Assembly: GCA_022592435.1 (NCBI GenBank)
Contig: JABYQS010000439.1
Location: 1 to 22,569, forward strand
Direction: 5' to 3'
Length of the DNA stretch: 22,569 bases
DNA from: Cerioporus squamosus
Taxonomy: Eukaryota; Basidiomycota; Agaricomycetes; Polyporales; Polyporaceae
Position 1 is the stretch's first letter. The number at the start of each line of letters is the position of its first letter. Both the position numbers and the translations under genes were made by a program. Below are positions 9,568 through 20,690 of the stretch, in pieces. The notes beneath the pieces were generated by a model, which saw only the letters and a program-made list of their open reading frames with translations, did no database searches and was not told the origin of the DNA.

Positions 9568-10817
9568 CTACTTGACAAGGACCGGAGTCAAGGCCTACAA
9601 GGGAGCCAGTTAGCAATTATGCACTCGTCACAGGAGCGTCCGAAGCGCACCTTCTTTGTCAACTCGTATATGCGCCTCTGACCCGCGAACAAGATCGCCG
9701 CGGTAAGGACACTCTGCGCGAGTTTGCTGCCGACGCCCCTGTACAGACCCTCGACGCCCTCCTCGCGGAGGATGGTGAGCACACCATCCAGCGCAGACTT
9801 GTACCTCTGCGCATGTGCCTGGCCTGCCTGGAGACGGTTCTTCACAACGCTGTACGGCAGCCGGGTAGTCAGCACAAGGCCGGTGTAGAGCAGGAGCGTC
9901 ACGCACATGTATGGGTATGTCGATGACGTCGCGACCAGCTTCGACAACGCGCCCAGCAGGAAGTAGTCCCAGTCCGTCAGCACCGCGACCGCGTTCTTCG
10001 CGCCGCTCGCGCGCAGCTTCGCCGTCCTCCCCGTGACCAAGAAGTTCTTGAGCTGCTCGAACACGGTGTACTGGATGATGGGGTTGATGACCAGGACGAG
10101 CGCAGGCCCGAGTCCCCGCCAGAATGCGGTGATGCCGTCCTTGCGGAGGATGTGCTGAATCGTCTGGAGGATGCCCGGTCGCTCCTCCTTCGCCTCCGCG
10201 CCCTCCGCAGTCTCGTTGTTCATGGAGTAAACGGCTTGCGTGGTCTGTACGACCCAGATGGGGTTGCTGATGATCGTTGTAGCGGAGCCGGCGATGAGAC
10301 CCGCGAGCATAGACTCCAGCGTGCTCAGGCCCTTGCTGCCCGTGCGCGCCTTGAGGATGAGGTTGCGCGAGCTCTCGTAGAAGTAATAATATACTCTGTA
10401 CGAAGACTCAGGGTGAACACAACGGGAACCGTGGATTCCGGGGGCGGGACGTATGGACGTACCCATTGGTGACGGCGATGCCGAGCAAACTCGAGTTCAG
10501 TCCGCTATACAGGCCAAAGATCCCCTCGCGCTTGATGATGTCAAGGACGGCTTCGTAGGTGGTCTATTCACGCGTCCGGATTGACACGCTGTGAAGAATG
10601 CATTCGAGGGAAGCGAACTCGGACGTACCTTCTGCTCCCTCTTTGTCTCCACCGCAGCACGCGTCGAGAGGAAGATGAGCGGGCTGTATGCGCGGGTTAT
10701 GCTCCGCTCAACATGTCCACTCCATAACACGCACGAGAGAAAGACTCACTATGTCGCAGACATGGCGACAATGCCGCCTGCGGCACCTGCGAGCGCGTGA
10801 ATGGCCGAGTCGCTCAT
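9568..10817 (-). CDS. PMP47: Peroxisomal adenine nucleotide carrier-like protein (PMP47/SLC25A17 type)
   Basis: Six exons: 10817-10750, 10683-10629, 10563-10463, 10395-9907, 9849-9651 and 9594-9568; 312 residues, normal for a mitochondrial-carrier-family protein. Three carrier repeats are visible, each opening with a P-containing signature: YPLIFLSTR (residue 23 on), NPIWVV (119 on) and YPYIVVKNR (235 on), with matching GLY(S/R)G and FWRGLGP motifs. The NPIWVV form and the N-terminus MSDSAIHALAGAAGG are typical of peroxisomal members, which exchange ATP for AMP to feed acyl-CoA activation in the peroxisome. The last exon encodes only nine codons (ALTPVLVK then stop); it is chosen because the preceding frame runs into an intron with a GCTAAC branch site and TTGTAG acceptor. 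Intron 4 (57 nt) is in frame without stops, but splicing restores the third signature. A YIA6- or FAD-type carrier is the less likely alternative. Confidence 0.88.
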
Positions 10818-11923
10818 GGCTTCCGTCGTCGTCTAGTCGGTCAAGGGAGCGGCGTGTGTTCGGCTGGGGAGCGAGCGGACTCGGAGGGCGTTGAGAGGAA
10901 GAGGTCGGTGAGCAGGTCGTTGGAGGTCGTTGGTAACTTGGGTCATGGATGGCGCATGGGGCTGGAAGGGAGTCCGTGGACCGTCGGTCTATCACATGCG
11001 CATAAACTCCGGCAACTCATGGTGTGGGGTTTGTAGCAGAAGGCGTCTACGCACCGTCACCGACCTCGAGCCTCCTCAGAGTCAAGCTCCTGCGAATTCG
11101 GACTCGGTGTTCGCGAGTCGGCAGCGCGTCCAATGCGAGATGTTTGTCGATGCAGCGTTGACCTCGCGAAGTGCAAGGAATGCTCGTGCGCACCGAGGAA
11201 AGCAGCTGTGGCCGACGGCCTGCAGGTCGGTCCCGGTCAGCGACGGCGGCGCGAGTCCGTCGTCGGCACCTGAGTGCGCGGCCATTGGGCGGGGCAGAAC
11301 AGCGGCCGACGGGCATTGAAATATCCGCCTCCGGTTGTTGGAAAAACTCTCGATGTCTGAGAAGCGTACGCGTGTTGAACGTTAACGTTGCCACCCGAGT
11401 ACCGACGCAACTTGCAAGTAGTCGCCCATGGCCGGCGTCCCAACAGGCGAAGACATGCGCGCTTCCGAAGTTCTGTCCATCCCTCATCCTGCAGTTCGTC
11501 ACGAACCCTACTTTTGAACCAATCAGGCAGACGCAGCTTGCAGAGACAATCAATATCCACGGGGGACACACTGCACAGCCGTTGATCGATCCGTGCATTG
11601 CAGGACCGGCCTGAAGCCAGGAAGAGAACAAGCACTCCGCGGAGTACAAGGTACGGGCCATTCTCTGTCTGTTCAGCACAACCGCTGCCCCCGATTAACG
11701 CTGGAGGATTGAACGTATAAGACTGCGTGAGCGGGACGTGCAAAGGAATCGTGGGTCGCGACGTGCCGGACAAGGGTCAATGTCCATCTCTTGTTGAACT
11801 TGATTGTAGTGAGTGTCACGAACGCCTTGGCCTCGAACAAAGCTTATTATGCCCACAGCTACTCTAGACGACACGTAGTTCGTCCAATACCTGCTTTCCG
11901 AGATACCACACCCCCAACCAGGC
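10818..11923. other. Divergent intergenic region between carrier gene and PKA regulatory gene
   Basis: About 1.1 kb separates two divergently transcribed genes, so it must hold both promoters. A CCAAT word is present near 11518. Open frames on the minus strand (11047-11679, 11237-11773) are long for the region but carry no family motif, have Arg/Cys-rich composition typical of GC-rich shadow frames, and I do not call them. Confidence 0.45.
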
Positions 11924-13463
11924 ATGTCGGACATGTCCACCTTCGACCAGCTCGTCTCTGAGCTCACGCGGGACGCGCAACGCGTCCAGCCGAAAGACGC
12001 CCTGCAGTTCTGCGCCAAGTGGTTCCAATCGCGTCTCGAAGAGCAGCGCGCCCGCACCCGCGACGCACTCTCGCGCCACCCCTCGCTCGCATCGGCCCTG
12101 CCGCAGGACCACTACATGGACACCCCGCTCAGTCCCACCGCCGGAGCGCCGGGCGGCCCAACGAGTATATCACCCTTCTCTCAGACCTTCCCACAACGCT
12201 CTTCTCTCCAGCACTCCATGTCTACCGTCAGCCCCTTCGGCACACTCAACGTCCCGGGCAATGCGCTGCTCGACAACAGCCCGTCAGTCGGCACCCTCAC
12301 CCCGGTGAGTCCCCCGAGCTTCCAGCTCGAGGGCGAGGACATCGCACCTGCCACCCCCATCTCCAATCCCAATCCCTTCGCGTCGTTTGCAAACGGGTCC
12401 GTCTCCCTAGGCCCAAGCGACTACCTCCATGCTCCCTCAGCCACCATATTCGCACGTCGAACGTCTGTCAGCGCCGAGTCGATCCTGGTCGACAGCGGGA
12501 CCGAAGAGCCACTGCCTATGTTCTCAAAGACGGACGACCAGGTGCGCCGCATCCGCGCGTCAATCGCGAACAACTTCATCTTCCGCGACCTGGACGAGGA
12601 GCAGGAGACGGGCGTGCTCAACGCGATGCAGGAGTGCAAGGTCGTGAACGACGACGTTGTCATTCGCCAGGGCGACGTCGGCGACTACTTCTACGTGGTC
12701 GAGAGCGGCTTGCTCCACTGCTACATCCGTCCCGAGCCACTGCCTACGAACTGGTTCAACGGGAACGTGCCCCCGAACGAGCTGTTCAACCAGCCTGGCT
12801 ACCACCCCATCTACGGACGCAAGGTCGCGGAGTGCAGGGAGGGAAGCTCGTTCGGCGAGCTTGCGCTGATGTACGGCCATCCCCGTGCTGCCACTGTCCT
12901 CGCGATCGAGCCGTGCACGCTGTGGTCCCTCGATCGCATCACCTTCCGCACGATCATCCTGAAAGCGGCGCATAGACGGCGGACGATGTACGAGCAGTTC
13001 CTGTCTTCGGTCGATTTGCTCTCGTCCCTGGAGCCGGAGGAGCGGAGCAAGGTTGCGGATGCCCTCGTCAGTCGCGTCTACGAGGACGGCGAGGCGGTAG
13101 TGCGGCAGGGCGAGATGGGTGACACGTTCTTCTTTGTTGAGGAAGGGAACGCGGTGGTAACCAAGAATCGCGACGGCGGCTCGGAGGTTGTGGGTCATCT
13201 GAAGAAGGGTGACTACTTTGGCGGTGCGTGTCTCATCTACCAGCTCGGGTGCAGAAACTCATGCTATTGTTCTTGCAGAGCTCTCGCTGCTGCGCTTGGA
13301 GCCGCGCGCAGCGACGGTGAGTGCTGTGGTCCGAACGAATCCGTCCGCACCTCGGTTGAAGGTGGCTGCGCTGGATGCCAACGCGTTCACTCGTCTCCTC
13401 GGGCCTCTGCGGGAGATCATGGAGAGGAACGCGGGGCGGAGCTATGGAATCAGTCTGCGGTGA
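11924..13463 (+). CDS. bcy1: cAMP-dependent protein kinase regulatory subunit
   Basis: Two exons, 11924-13223 and 13279-13463, joined across a 55-nt intron (phase 1); 494 residues. It binds and inhibits the PKA catalytic subunit until cAMP binds. Domains in order: N-terminal dimerisation/docking helices (FDQLVSELTRDAQRVQPKDALQFCAKWF, cited here as residues about 6-33), a long Ser/Pro/Thr-rich linker, the inhibitor site ARRTSV with Ser181 as the likely phosphoacceptor (RRxS type, residues 178-181), then two cyclic-nucleotide-binding domains. Phosphate-binding cassettes are intact: FGELALMYGHPRAATV (Glu312, Arg321) and FGELSLLRLEPRAATV (Glu434, Arg443). The intron falls exactly inside the second cassette, between FG and E. 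An extra segment of about 25 residues rich in Asn/Pro/Gly sits in the first domain before KVAECREGSSFGE. The Met at 11924 begins the docking domain; a second ATG lies three codons on. Confidence 0.95.
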
Positions 13464-14103
13464 ATCTTTTGTCTCGAGTCTCGTTCTGCTGTCTTGTCTG
13501 GCCTACTGAAGTCACTGTATGTATTGCTGCCTTGTGTTGTCCGACTGTTTGTCTTGCGTGTAGCTTATGTGAATGTACCATCTTGGTCTGATGAGCAGTG
13601 CCACCGGAGACATGCGATCGCGGTGGTCGTGTCCGCGCGAGTTGCGAGGGCTGCGGGCGTCGTCAAGCTCGGGCGCGTCGCAGGGTCGGCTGGAGGCTGG
13701 TGCGCTCGCGGTTTGCTCGCGGTGGATGGCGGAATGCACGAGGGAGATAATATGGGGCAGTCGGCGGCTCGGCAGTCAGGTGCGGGCGATGAGCAGCGTC
13801 GTGATGGGAACGGGAGGGGTGCGGACGCCGGCATTGGAGCAGCCACAATAGCTCCACCCACCCACCTCGTTGGAAGGCCATAGCCGGTCTATCGCCCGCG
13901 CACTCAAAGTTGACCTCTGTCTGCCTCTTTGTCGTCCGCCTTTGTCTCCTCCCTCTTTCTCCCACCAGTCTGGCCGCCCTGCTCGCCTCCTTCTTCCTCC
14001 AGACTGATCTCTTCCTCTCTGGTCGCTGGAAGGCCACCGAGTTCATACCCGCGGTCGACGTACCACGCTCCTTACCCACCACGCCCCAGAAAAACACGTC
14101 GAG
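13464..14103. other. Intergenic region between bcy1 and membrane-protein gene
   Basis: 3' flank of bcy1 followed by the promoter of the next gene. A clear pyrimidine-rich tract on the plus strand spans about 13910-14035, the kind of CT-rich stretch often found just before transcription starts in filamentous fungi. No gene seen. Confidence 0.45.
13910..14035 (+). promoter_or_regulatory. Pyrimidine-rich promoter tract
   Basis: Runs such as ctctttctcccaccag and ctccttcttcctccag make this stretch strongly C/T-biased on the coding strand, ending about 70 bases before the proposed ATG at 14104. Confidence 0.4.
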
Positions 14104-15622
14104 ATGAGTGTCGGGTCCCACGTAGTGCGCGACGGTGTGGAAGCACGTCAATGTGAGTACTCCGTCTTGCTCGCGTCGAGGATCGACGTCATTGACGCTG
14201 TCCGATCCCCGTAGTGCTCGGTCTGTGAGTTGCCTTCAATTTTTACAACGCGTTCTACGCTCACAACCCACTCCCATCCCGCAGTCCGGGAGTCTCTCTG
14301 CCAGGCATCGGCGATTTGACCAGTGTCCTTGGTTTTCCCGGTGGTGGTGATCCTACCACCTCGTCGACCATAGCATCGACGACGTCAGTCCAGCTGCCCA
14401 CCAGAACCACAGCCATCTCGCTGACACTTTTGAGCAGTGCATCCTCGACTGCGCTGTAAGCGAATGTCTCACCTGCCTATCTGTCTTTGTGGTTGACCGT
14501 TCGCATAGATCGACGACCTCGTCAAGCTTATCGAGCGCTAGCGCTACCTCCGTCTCTGCCAGTTCCACCGCTAGCTCGACCTCTGCTACCTCTGCGACTT
14601 CCTCGAGCTCAGTAACTGAATCTGCCAGTGCAACTCCCACCCCTCCTTCTAGTAACACCAACAGCGGGACCAACACCGCGACTGTCACCGTCCAGGCCTC
14701 GGATACCGCATCTTCTACGTCGGCATCCGCCTCCGCGTCGGCCACGGCTGCAGTTGCCCCGCAATCGTTCCTGCAGAACAAGGCTCTTTCCGTCGGCGTG
14801 ATCACAGCAGCTTCACTCGTTGGCCTGGTCCTCATTATCGCGATCGCAACATGGGCCATCAGGAAGCGTCGCAACGAAAGGTTGCACCAGGATATCCTCG
14901 ACTTTTCCAACGCGAGCCTCGTCAACGAGGCACATGACGTGGAGAAGGGTGTGGACATCAGTTCCAGTGTCGGCCATGGTAGCGGCAGCTCGTCTGGTCA
15001 TGGTGCGCTTCCGCCTCCCGTGCAGTCGCGCCAGATGTACCAGGAAAGCTACGCTGCGAGCACTCCGACGTTCGCCCCTCCGCCTCCCCCGAGCCGTAAT
15101 GCGAACCCGTATGGCGCGCAGCCCCAGTATGCTTCCAATGCCTACGGCGGGTATGCCCCGAACAACAACTGGGGATACGGTTACGGCAATGCCACTCAGG
15201 CAGGCTACGATCAGGCGTATGCAGGCACGGAGGACGCGTACGGAGGTATCGCTGATTACGGTGCGATGGCCGGTGTTGGAGCAGGTGCGCAGGCCCCAGC
15301 GCAACCTCCCGCCAATCCACCGCAGCGTCGTCCGTCGGCGCAGCGTAAGCCCCCTCCCGCGCTGGACATTCCGCCGACCAACCCCATCGCGCAGCCCACC
15401 AACGCTCCCAGCCCCATCTCCTCCGTGTCCATCAACAACCCCCCTCTGCAACCTGCTGCAGCGGCGCCTGCGCTGCCCGATGAGTTTGGTGCGTCGGCTG
15501 CCTCTCCGGATGCCGCGCCGACACCTACCCGTCGCCTCGTGGTGAGTCCTCGGACTACATGATGCAGGGGTCCTTACTTGGAGCTGACGATCTACGATGG
15601 TAACTAGGTGCGCAACGAGTGA
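14104..15622 (+). CDS. Single-pass membrane protein with Ser/Thr-rich ectodomain
   Basis: Five exons: 14104-14152, 14215-14224 (10 nt), 14285-14455, 14509-15541 and 15608-15622; 425 residues. Layout: a short N-terminus, LLGLPGVSLPGIGDL, a Gly turn, then about 110 residues dominated by Ser, Thr and Ala (probably O-glycosylated), one membrane helix (about residues 172-194, GVITAASLVGLVLIIAIATW) followed by the stop-transfer RKRRNER, and a 230-residue tail rich in Pro, Tyr, Gly, Ala and Gln. This is the plan of fungal wall-stress sensors and of many mushroom proteins of unknown role, but no WSC domain is present, so function is not assigned. The N-terminus lacks a cleavable signal peptide, so it may insert by its single helix. 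The terminal exon (VRNE then stop) is preferred because a good GTGAGT donor lies in frame and a TAACTAG acceptor follows; otherwise the frame would end at 15562. Confidence 0.75.
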
Positions 15623-16444
15623 ACGTCGATGGTCAATGAACCCCGACCGGTCGGGACCTTGACCGATTATACCATGTCGAAAGTCAGCACCCTACCCCTC
15701 GCGCTGTAGCATCTCCCGACGATCCCTCCGACGCCCTTTCCCCTGCACTTCGCCTTCTTGTGTACGCATTGCCAGCGTTCCATCATTCGTGTACCATGCA
15801 TCCACCAGCCACCTCGTTCTGCTCTCGCACTCCCCTTGCTACCGTAGTCGCCAGGATCCAGTCCGGTAGCCCTGTCCCCGCCGCTCGTCATTTCTAGTTG
15901 TCGTCTTGCCGGATGTCACCTTCCACGGTTTGAGGTTCGACGCGCGCATCTGACCTGCTGGACACTCAGAGCAGGCCCTGTCAGGAGCCAGGTAGACCTG
16001 AGGCACTTCGAGGGCCGCGTCTTTGACCTTCACTCTTCCCCCCTTCCAACCTCTATCTCACCCGCTTTCACTATGCTTTATTGCTATTACATTTCCATGT
16101 CATCCTTTACCCTTTGACAGCCATTGATGTCACTGTTATGACGAGTGGCACCGTAGTTTATCTGCTCGCGCATCTGTATCATTAGCTTCTTCCGCTGGTC
16201 TCCCTGTTCTGCTGTGCACAAGTTCCCGTCTTACGTATCAGCTAGATAGCTAGACTAATGCCAGTGGCGCGGTTGGTCGCCATCATTGAAAACCGTACTC
16301 ACAGGCGGCAGTGTGTCGAGGCCTGCGCATCGCGGGTCAGCGTCGGTGCGTGATTCACCTCCTACAGTGTCCGCGGCGTCCAATTGCTCCGATTGGCATC
16401 TCTGACCACCTAACAGTCGCGTCCATAGTCCATTACAAGTGGCC
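15623..16444. other. Convergent intergenic region
   Basis: The membrane-protein gene and the glutathione transferase gene end towards each other here, so the stretch holds two 3' ends. It is C/T-rich on the plus strand, with long poorly structured runs between about 15690 and 16240. No gene or defined terminator motif was recognised. Confidence 0.45.
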
Positions 16445-17316
16445 CTATAGTTCCAGAGACGATCCCTCGTCCACGGCTTCGTACTCTCTGAAGGCCTCGG
16501 CCAACTTACCCCACCGTCCACCATCCCAGCTCAGAACATCCCTCCATTCCTCGCTAGCCTCGCCAAAGGTATTCCTGATCCACACCAGGAACGCCACGAT
16601 CACGATATCCGCGTAACAGATCGTCTCCCCACCGAGGAAGAACAGCTTCTCGCGTCCATCCGCCTGCAGCCACCCCGCGACTTCATGGAACGCGTCCTTG
16701 ACGGCCTCCCAGTGCTTGCGACGCTTCTCGCTCCCCTTGGGCGCGAGCTCCTCGAGCTTCATCCCAAACCATTCCTCGCGGGTGCGTCTGAAGTACCCTT
16801 GGCTGGCCGGGTTGAGCCGCGCGTGCGACTCGGGCATCATGAGGAACGAGAGACCCCCGTTGCCCGGGCTGAAGACCGCGCCAAAGGCGCGCTGGAAGGC
16901 CGCGTGCAGGGCATCGGTCTCCTTCGGGATGAGCGGGGGCGTGTCGGGGTATGTGTTGTCGAGGTAGCGCGCTATGGACGCGGAGTCGTGGACGTGTGTG
17001 TTGGTGTTTGGGTCGTAGATGAGCGGGAGGCTGCAGTAGGGTGCGCCTGTGGGTCCCGACTCGGTTGGCTCGACGCCGAGCTTCTTGTACAGCGCCGCGA
17101 TGTCTGGGTACTCGACCCAGACGGTCCTGTATGGCAGGCCCTTGATGTTCAGGCAGTAGCTGCAAGACGAGGTTCTTTCTCAGTTATCCCGAATGTTTCA
17201 GAGCAATAAAGGAGAACGCAGTCGTACCGCGTCTTCCAGGTGTTGGGACTCCACGCCTTGCCGCTTAGACCACTCGGCTTGCGAGGGATATCATAGAGGA
17301 CGATGGGCTCCGGCAT
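16445..17316 (-). CDS. Glutathione S-transferase, fungal FuA-like
   Basis: Two exons, 17316-17228 and 17159-16445, with a 68-nt intron (phase 2); 267 residues. The N-terminal thioredoxin-like half starts MPEPIVLYDIPRK and carries the WSPNTWKTR segment (residues 22-30) typical of the fungal-specific FuA/Ure2-like class, then KGLPYRTVWVEYPDI and the glutathione-binding DSASIARYLD at residues 88-97. The C-terminal all-helical half contains ETICYADIVIVAF with the structural N-capping Asp near residue 215. Such enzymes in wood-decay fungi are thought to handle plant-derived phenolics and other xenobiotics with glutathione; that role is inferred from class membership. The class assignment rests on memory of the WSPNTWK motif. 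The frame is uninterrupted. A TATA-like word lies about 45 bases upstream of the ATG. Confidence 0.9.
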
Positions 17317-17359
17317 GGCGAGAGATGAGGAGGTGGTGTTCTCTGCTGTAGATGCGACT

Positions 17360-17365
17360 GATATA
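17360..17365 (-). promoter_or_regulatory. TATA-like element of the glutathione transferase gene
   Basis: TATATC on the minus strand, about 45 bases upstream of the ATG at 17316. Confidence 0.3.
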
Positions 17366-18122
17366 CGTGTACAGGCCTTTTCCTAATAGGCATCTGCGGA
17401 ACAGGGCGCGTCGGCGTGGAGTTGCCACCTGGTACGTACGCAGCTGACAGAGCATTTGCTGATTTGTAAGGGGGCAAGCAGCGCGCCTGGGCGGGGGAGA
17501 GGCAACTCGGAAGCGCGGGTTCGTCGATCCATGTCCACGTAGCTACTTCAAGTTGAAGATTCAGGATGCGACTAGGAGCGCTGCTGGACAGCAATATTGG
17601 CTCCCTGACCACGTTAGTTCGAGAAACAACCAAGCCATTAAGTACTTACCTTCGATAAGCACTGTACGGTAAGTCGTCGACCTCATTGCGCAGTGAATGT
17701 GATTACTCAGGAAACTTCTCAGAGTCTTGGTCATCAAGTAGCTGGCACATTAGTTATGTGGCAGGATCGATGGTGTGGCACACGCATACTGGGTCACCGT
17801 GGAAGTATCTGACGCGGGCACCGTGTCGCGGTCGAGGTGCAAGAGTCCGAGTCGCCGCGAGCGTGACGGTTCGCGTCTGAGGATGTGACCCTACGCGTCG
17901 TCGCGAAGGCAAATCCAGAATAAGGTTTGTCGTGTCTTGAACCGGGCAGCCATACCCCCACCGCCAGAGTCCGAAGGTCCACTGCTGCCACAATGTAAGC
18001 AGCTCATAGTGATGCCACTGATGGTCCCGTGAAGGTTGCCTGCGGTGCTTTTCACTGCTTTGACGTCTCGGCAGGTCAGGAATCCATGGCAACGGTGACG
18101 GTCATGCGTGAGACCACCACAG

Positions 18123-18148
18123 CAAACCAGCCTCTCAAACCAGCCTCA
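18123..18148. repeat. 13-bp tandem repeat, two units
   Basis: Units at 18123-18135 and 18136-18148 are caaaccagcctct and caaaccagcctca, 12 of 13 identical, about 75-100 bases before the start of F-box-like gene 2. Confidence 0.75.
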
Positions 18149-18221
18149 AGCCTCTCTTCTAACCACATCTGACATTAATCACTATTCGGCGTGCGCAATA
18201 CGTCACCGGGTCCGACTTCGT

Positions 18222-19465
18222 ATGGGTCAGCTCCAAGCCCTCAAAGACCGGATAAGGATTTGGACCCGCGACAAGTCGTCGTCGGTACGTGAGATATCTA
18301 TCCGGAGTGAGCTCACCAGGTTTGATTGACACTTCACTTGTGCTCGCAGTCCAAGTCCTGCACCGTTGATCATATCCCCGTCGAGTTGCTAGAGTCTATT
18401 ATCAGGCTCGCCTGCTCCGACGGCGGCGCGACTGGATGTTCACTGTCGCAAGTCTCGAAGCGCTTCCGGGCGATCGCACGTACCGGTCGCTTCGACTCCG
18501 TCGCCCTTCGCTCTGGATGCGCCGGGCAAGTCGCGCAGTTCACATCGTGCCTCGTAGCAGAACGCGAGCGCGCGGGGCCTGCAAGCTCGCTGGTCAAAGT
18601 CCGGCACCTCTTCCTCGCATCCGCCATACGCCAGATCAGACGCAACCATCCTGGTGCCAAAGAAGAGCTGGTCCGATACCAGCGCGACATCTCCGGCTTG
18701 ATGGAACTTGTTGCGCCAGACCTCCATACCCTTTTGCTGCTGAGCAGTCACATGAGCTGGGAAGACGAACTGCGGTTCCCTGATATTGGCCTCCGCAGCT
18801 ACCCGGAGCTGCGCGAACTCTCCCTGTACGGTTGTGGGTCCAGGTTCGCACCGATCACCCCGTTCCAACCCACATGGGAAGGCCTGGACTACCTCGCAGG
18901 CACAGACGACCTTGCGAGTTACCCCCAGCTTCCCCAGCTCAACCATTTGCACATATGTGATCCAGGATACGTATTTGCGCATAGTCGCAACTTGAGCCAC
19001 TGGGGAGAACGCGCCCCGGGGCTCACCCATCTCTGTCTATCTAACTGGAAACGACACCACCGGTTCGTTGAGATTACTGCTGCGGACGTTGTCGGTGAGT
19101 TCATCGCCTGCTCCCATTGAAGACATATCGCTCACCTGCTCCTCGATACAGGGCTTCCTGATCGGCCGCCCTTATTCGAACACTTGGAAGTGTTCATCGT
19201 GCAAGCAGACGCTTCCCCACCGCCGTTGACTCCGGCGCCGTCCAGCATCGCCGACATCCCGCCGGCATTCTTCGACACGTTGGAGGAGCTCCGCGATCTG
19301 CAGCGCCGCTCGACTTGTCGGTGGGCACTGGTCCCTCCCTTCGTGCGACCTGCAGACGACAGGCAAGTATACGCGCATGCAGCAAAGCAGGAATGGGCTT
19401 GCTGGGAAGCAGGCCTTCCTGGATGTTGGGCGGTGGACGAATCGTACTTCAATCCGGTTCGATGA
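18222..19465 (+). CDS. F-box-like / LRR-type protein, paralogue 2
   Basis: Three exons: 18222-18284, 18350-19094 and 19152-19465; introns of 65 and 57 nt; 373 residues. Exon 1 encodes the basic leader MGQLQALKDRIRIWTRDKSS. Exon 2 opens with the F-box-like module HIPVELLESIIRLAC, SDGGATGCSLSQVSKRF, TGRFDSVALRSG, followed by leucine-rich strands (VRHLFLAS, LVAPDLHTLLLLS, YPELRELSLYG, LNHLHIC, APGLTHLCLSN). Exon 3 encodes the tail with DRPPLFEHLEVFIVQ and ends with ACWEAGLPGCWAVDE. The second intron (phase 1) sits at the same place as in paralogues 1 and 3. The likely role is substrate recognition in an SCF-type ubiquitin ligase; the target is unknown. It is the most complete of the three copies. 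Confidence 0.85.
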
Positions 19466-20690
19466 GCGTCACCAGTCGGACTCCGTGTCGAGCTCCTCAT
19501 TCGGAGGCAAGCGGCGTCGCCTCGTCCCGCATCGCCAATGGTGACAGCATCCATCTTCGCCGCAATGATGCCCATTCCACTTGTATCCGGGCAGACAGGA
19601 GTAAAGCAGGCTCTATATGGTCACGTCTCAGGCCATCTGCAAGCGATGATGATGGGAGAGGAGTCGTAAGGCTGACCAGTCTGATTGCATATATCGGTGA
19701 CGCGATCTTCTACAGCTGCTTAGAATACCATTGATAGACTGGATGATTCAGAAGACATGCAAGCTTTCTCCGCTGATCAAGTCTGCGTCACCGCAGTGGC
19801 AGGTGAAAGCAATGACATTGGGAGGCTCAGGCAGTCATCTGCATGAGGTTGTTGTCTGGCGATAGTTCACCATTCGCTGTTTCGTTTGGTGAGTTGTACA
19901 CACTCGTGGTGACTTGATGTTACGATGACATGTAGTCAGATGAAAGGTTTGCTCACTCCGGGAGCGGCAGAGATACGCACGCCCGTATTTGATGCGATGA
20001 ACGGTCTCGATTAAGTCCGGTGCATCTACTTCCATCTACCGAAAGATGCGATAACTCACTGTCGCCGAGGTCCGCGTCATGTCAGTGCCCAGAGCTGGGA
20101 TGGCACGGTCGCAGAACTGAGATAGCATGGAGCGAGACTCTGGAGGGGATGAGGGTGGCCGACGCATGTGGGCTTGAAGACAGGTCTCGGAGTCCAAAAC
20201 GACGGAAGTACCACTAAGCGCTCAGGCCTCACCCGCAGCCATCAAGTGGAACGTCTCTGGTGTCGTTCCATGATGACAACGGAGGCTACGTGGCGCACAT
20301 CCCCATACTTAGAGGGTTGCGGGCGCAGCGAGTATGTAGCAGGTCCTGCCATTCAAGACGCAGTTGCGCTTTCTGACCCGAGTTTTTCAACCCGCGGCGA
20401 ACAGGGTCAACGGCGGAAGGTTCCAGCAGAAGGTTTACGCACTACCAGTGCTGTGCAGTTCGTCCTTTGGGTGGTTGAACCTGGGGTTGAACGTTGGACG
20501 ATATGGCAGCGTTGAATCGCGGATGATAGCGGTCAGGAAACCGGAACCTCACTGTTATAGTGTGGCAAAGATGTCTACAAGTCCTGATAAGTGATACTTC
20601 ATACAATAGCCTAACGCGTCGTGAGCAAAAGGAGAGGAAGTCAGGTCAGGTCGAGCGGAAGAAGGTCCCCACCCAGACTCCAGCGCACCG
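19466..20690. other. Intergenic region between F-box-like genes 2 and 3
   Basis: About 1.2 kb between the ends of two convergent genes. I found no open frame with family motifs or a believable exon chain on either strand, and no repeat or RNA gene. It is long for this otherwise compact locus and may hold unrecognised decayed sequence. Confidence 0.4.

Larger units (their letters stand above)
17317..18221. other. Divergent intergenic region between GST and F-box-like gene 2
   Basis: Shared upstream region of two divergent genes. It contains a 13-bp tandem duplication (caaaccagcctc with one changed last base) at 18123-18148. No gene with recognisable motifs; the minus-strand open frame at 17754-18092 has no family signature. 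Confidence 0.45.

Noticed and set aside
11047..11679. Minus-strand open frame of 210 codons upstream of bcy1
   Set aside because: Composition is Arg/Cys-rich without domain signals, and an overlapping frame of similar length exists on the same strand.
12019..12975. Plus-strand open frame of 318 codons overlapping bcy1
   Set aside because: It is the alternative frame of the bcy1 first exon, Arg/Pro/His-rich as expected for a GC-rich shadow frame.
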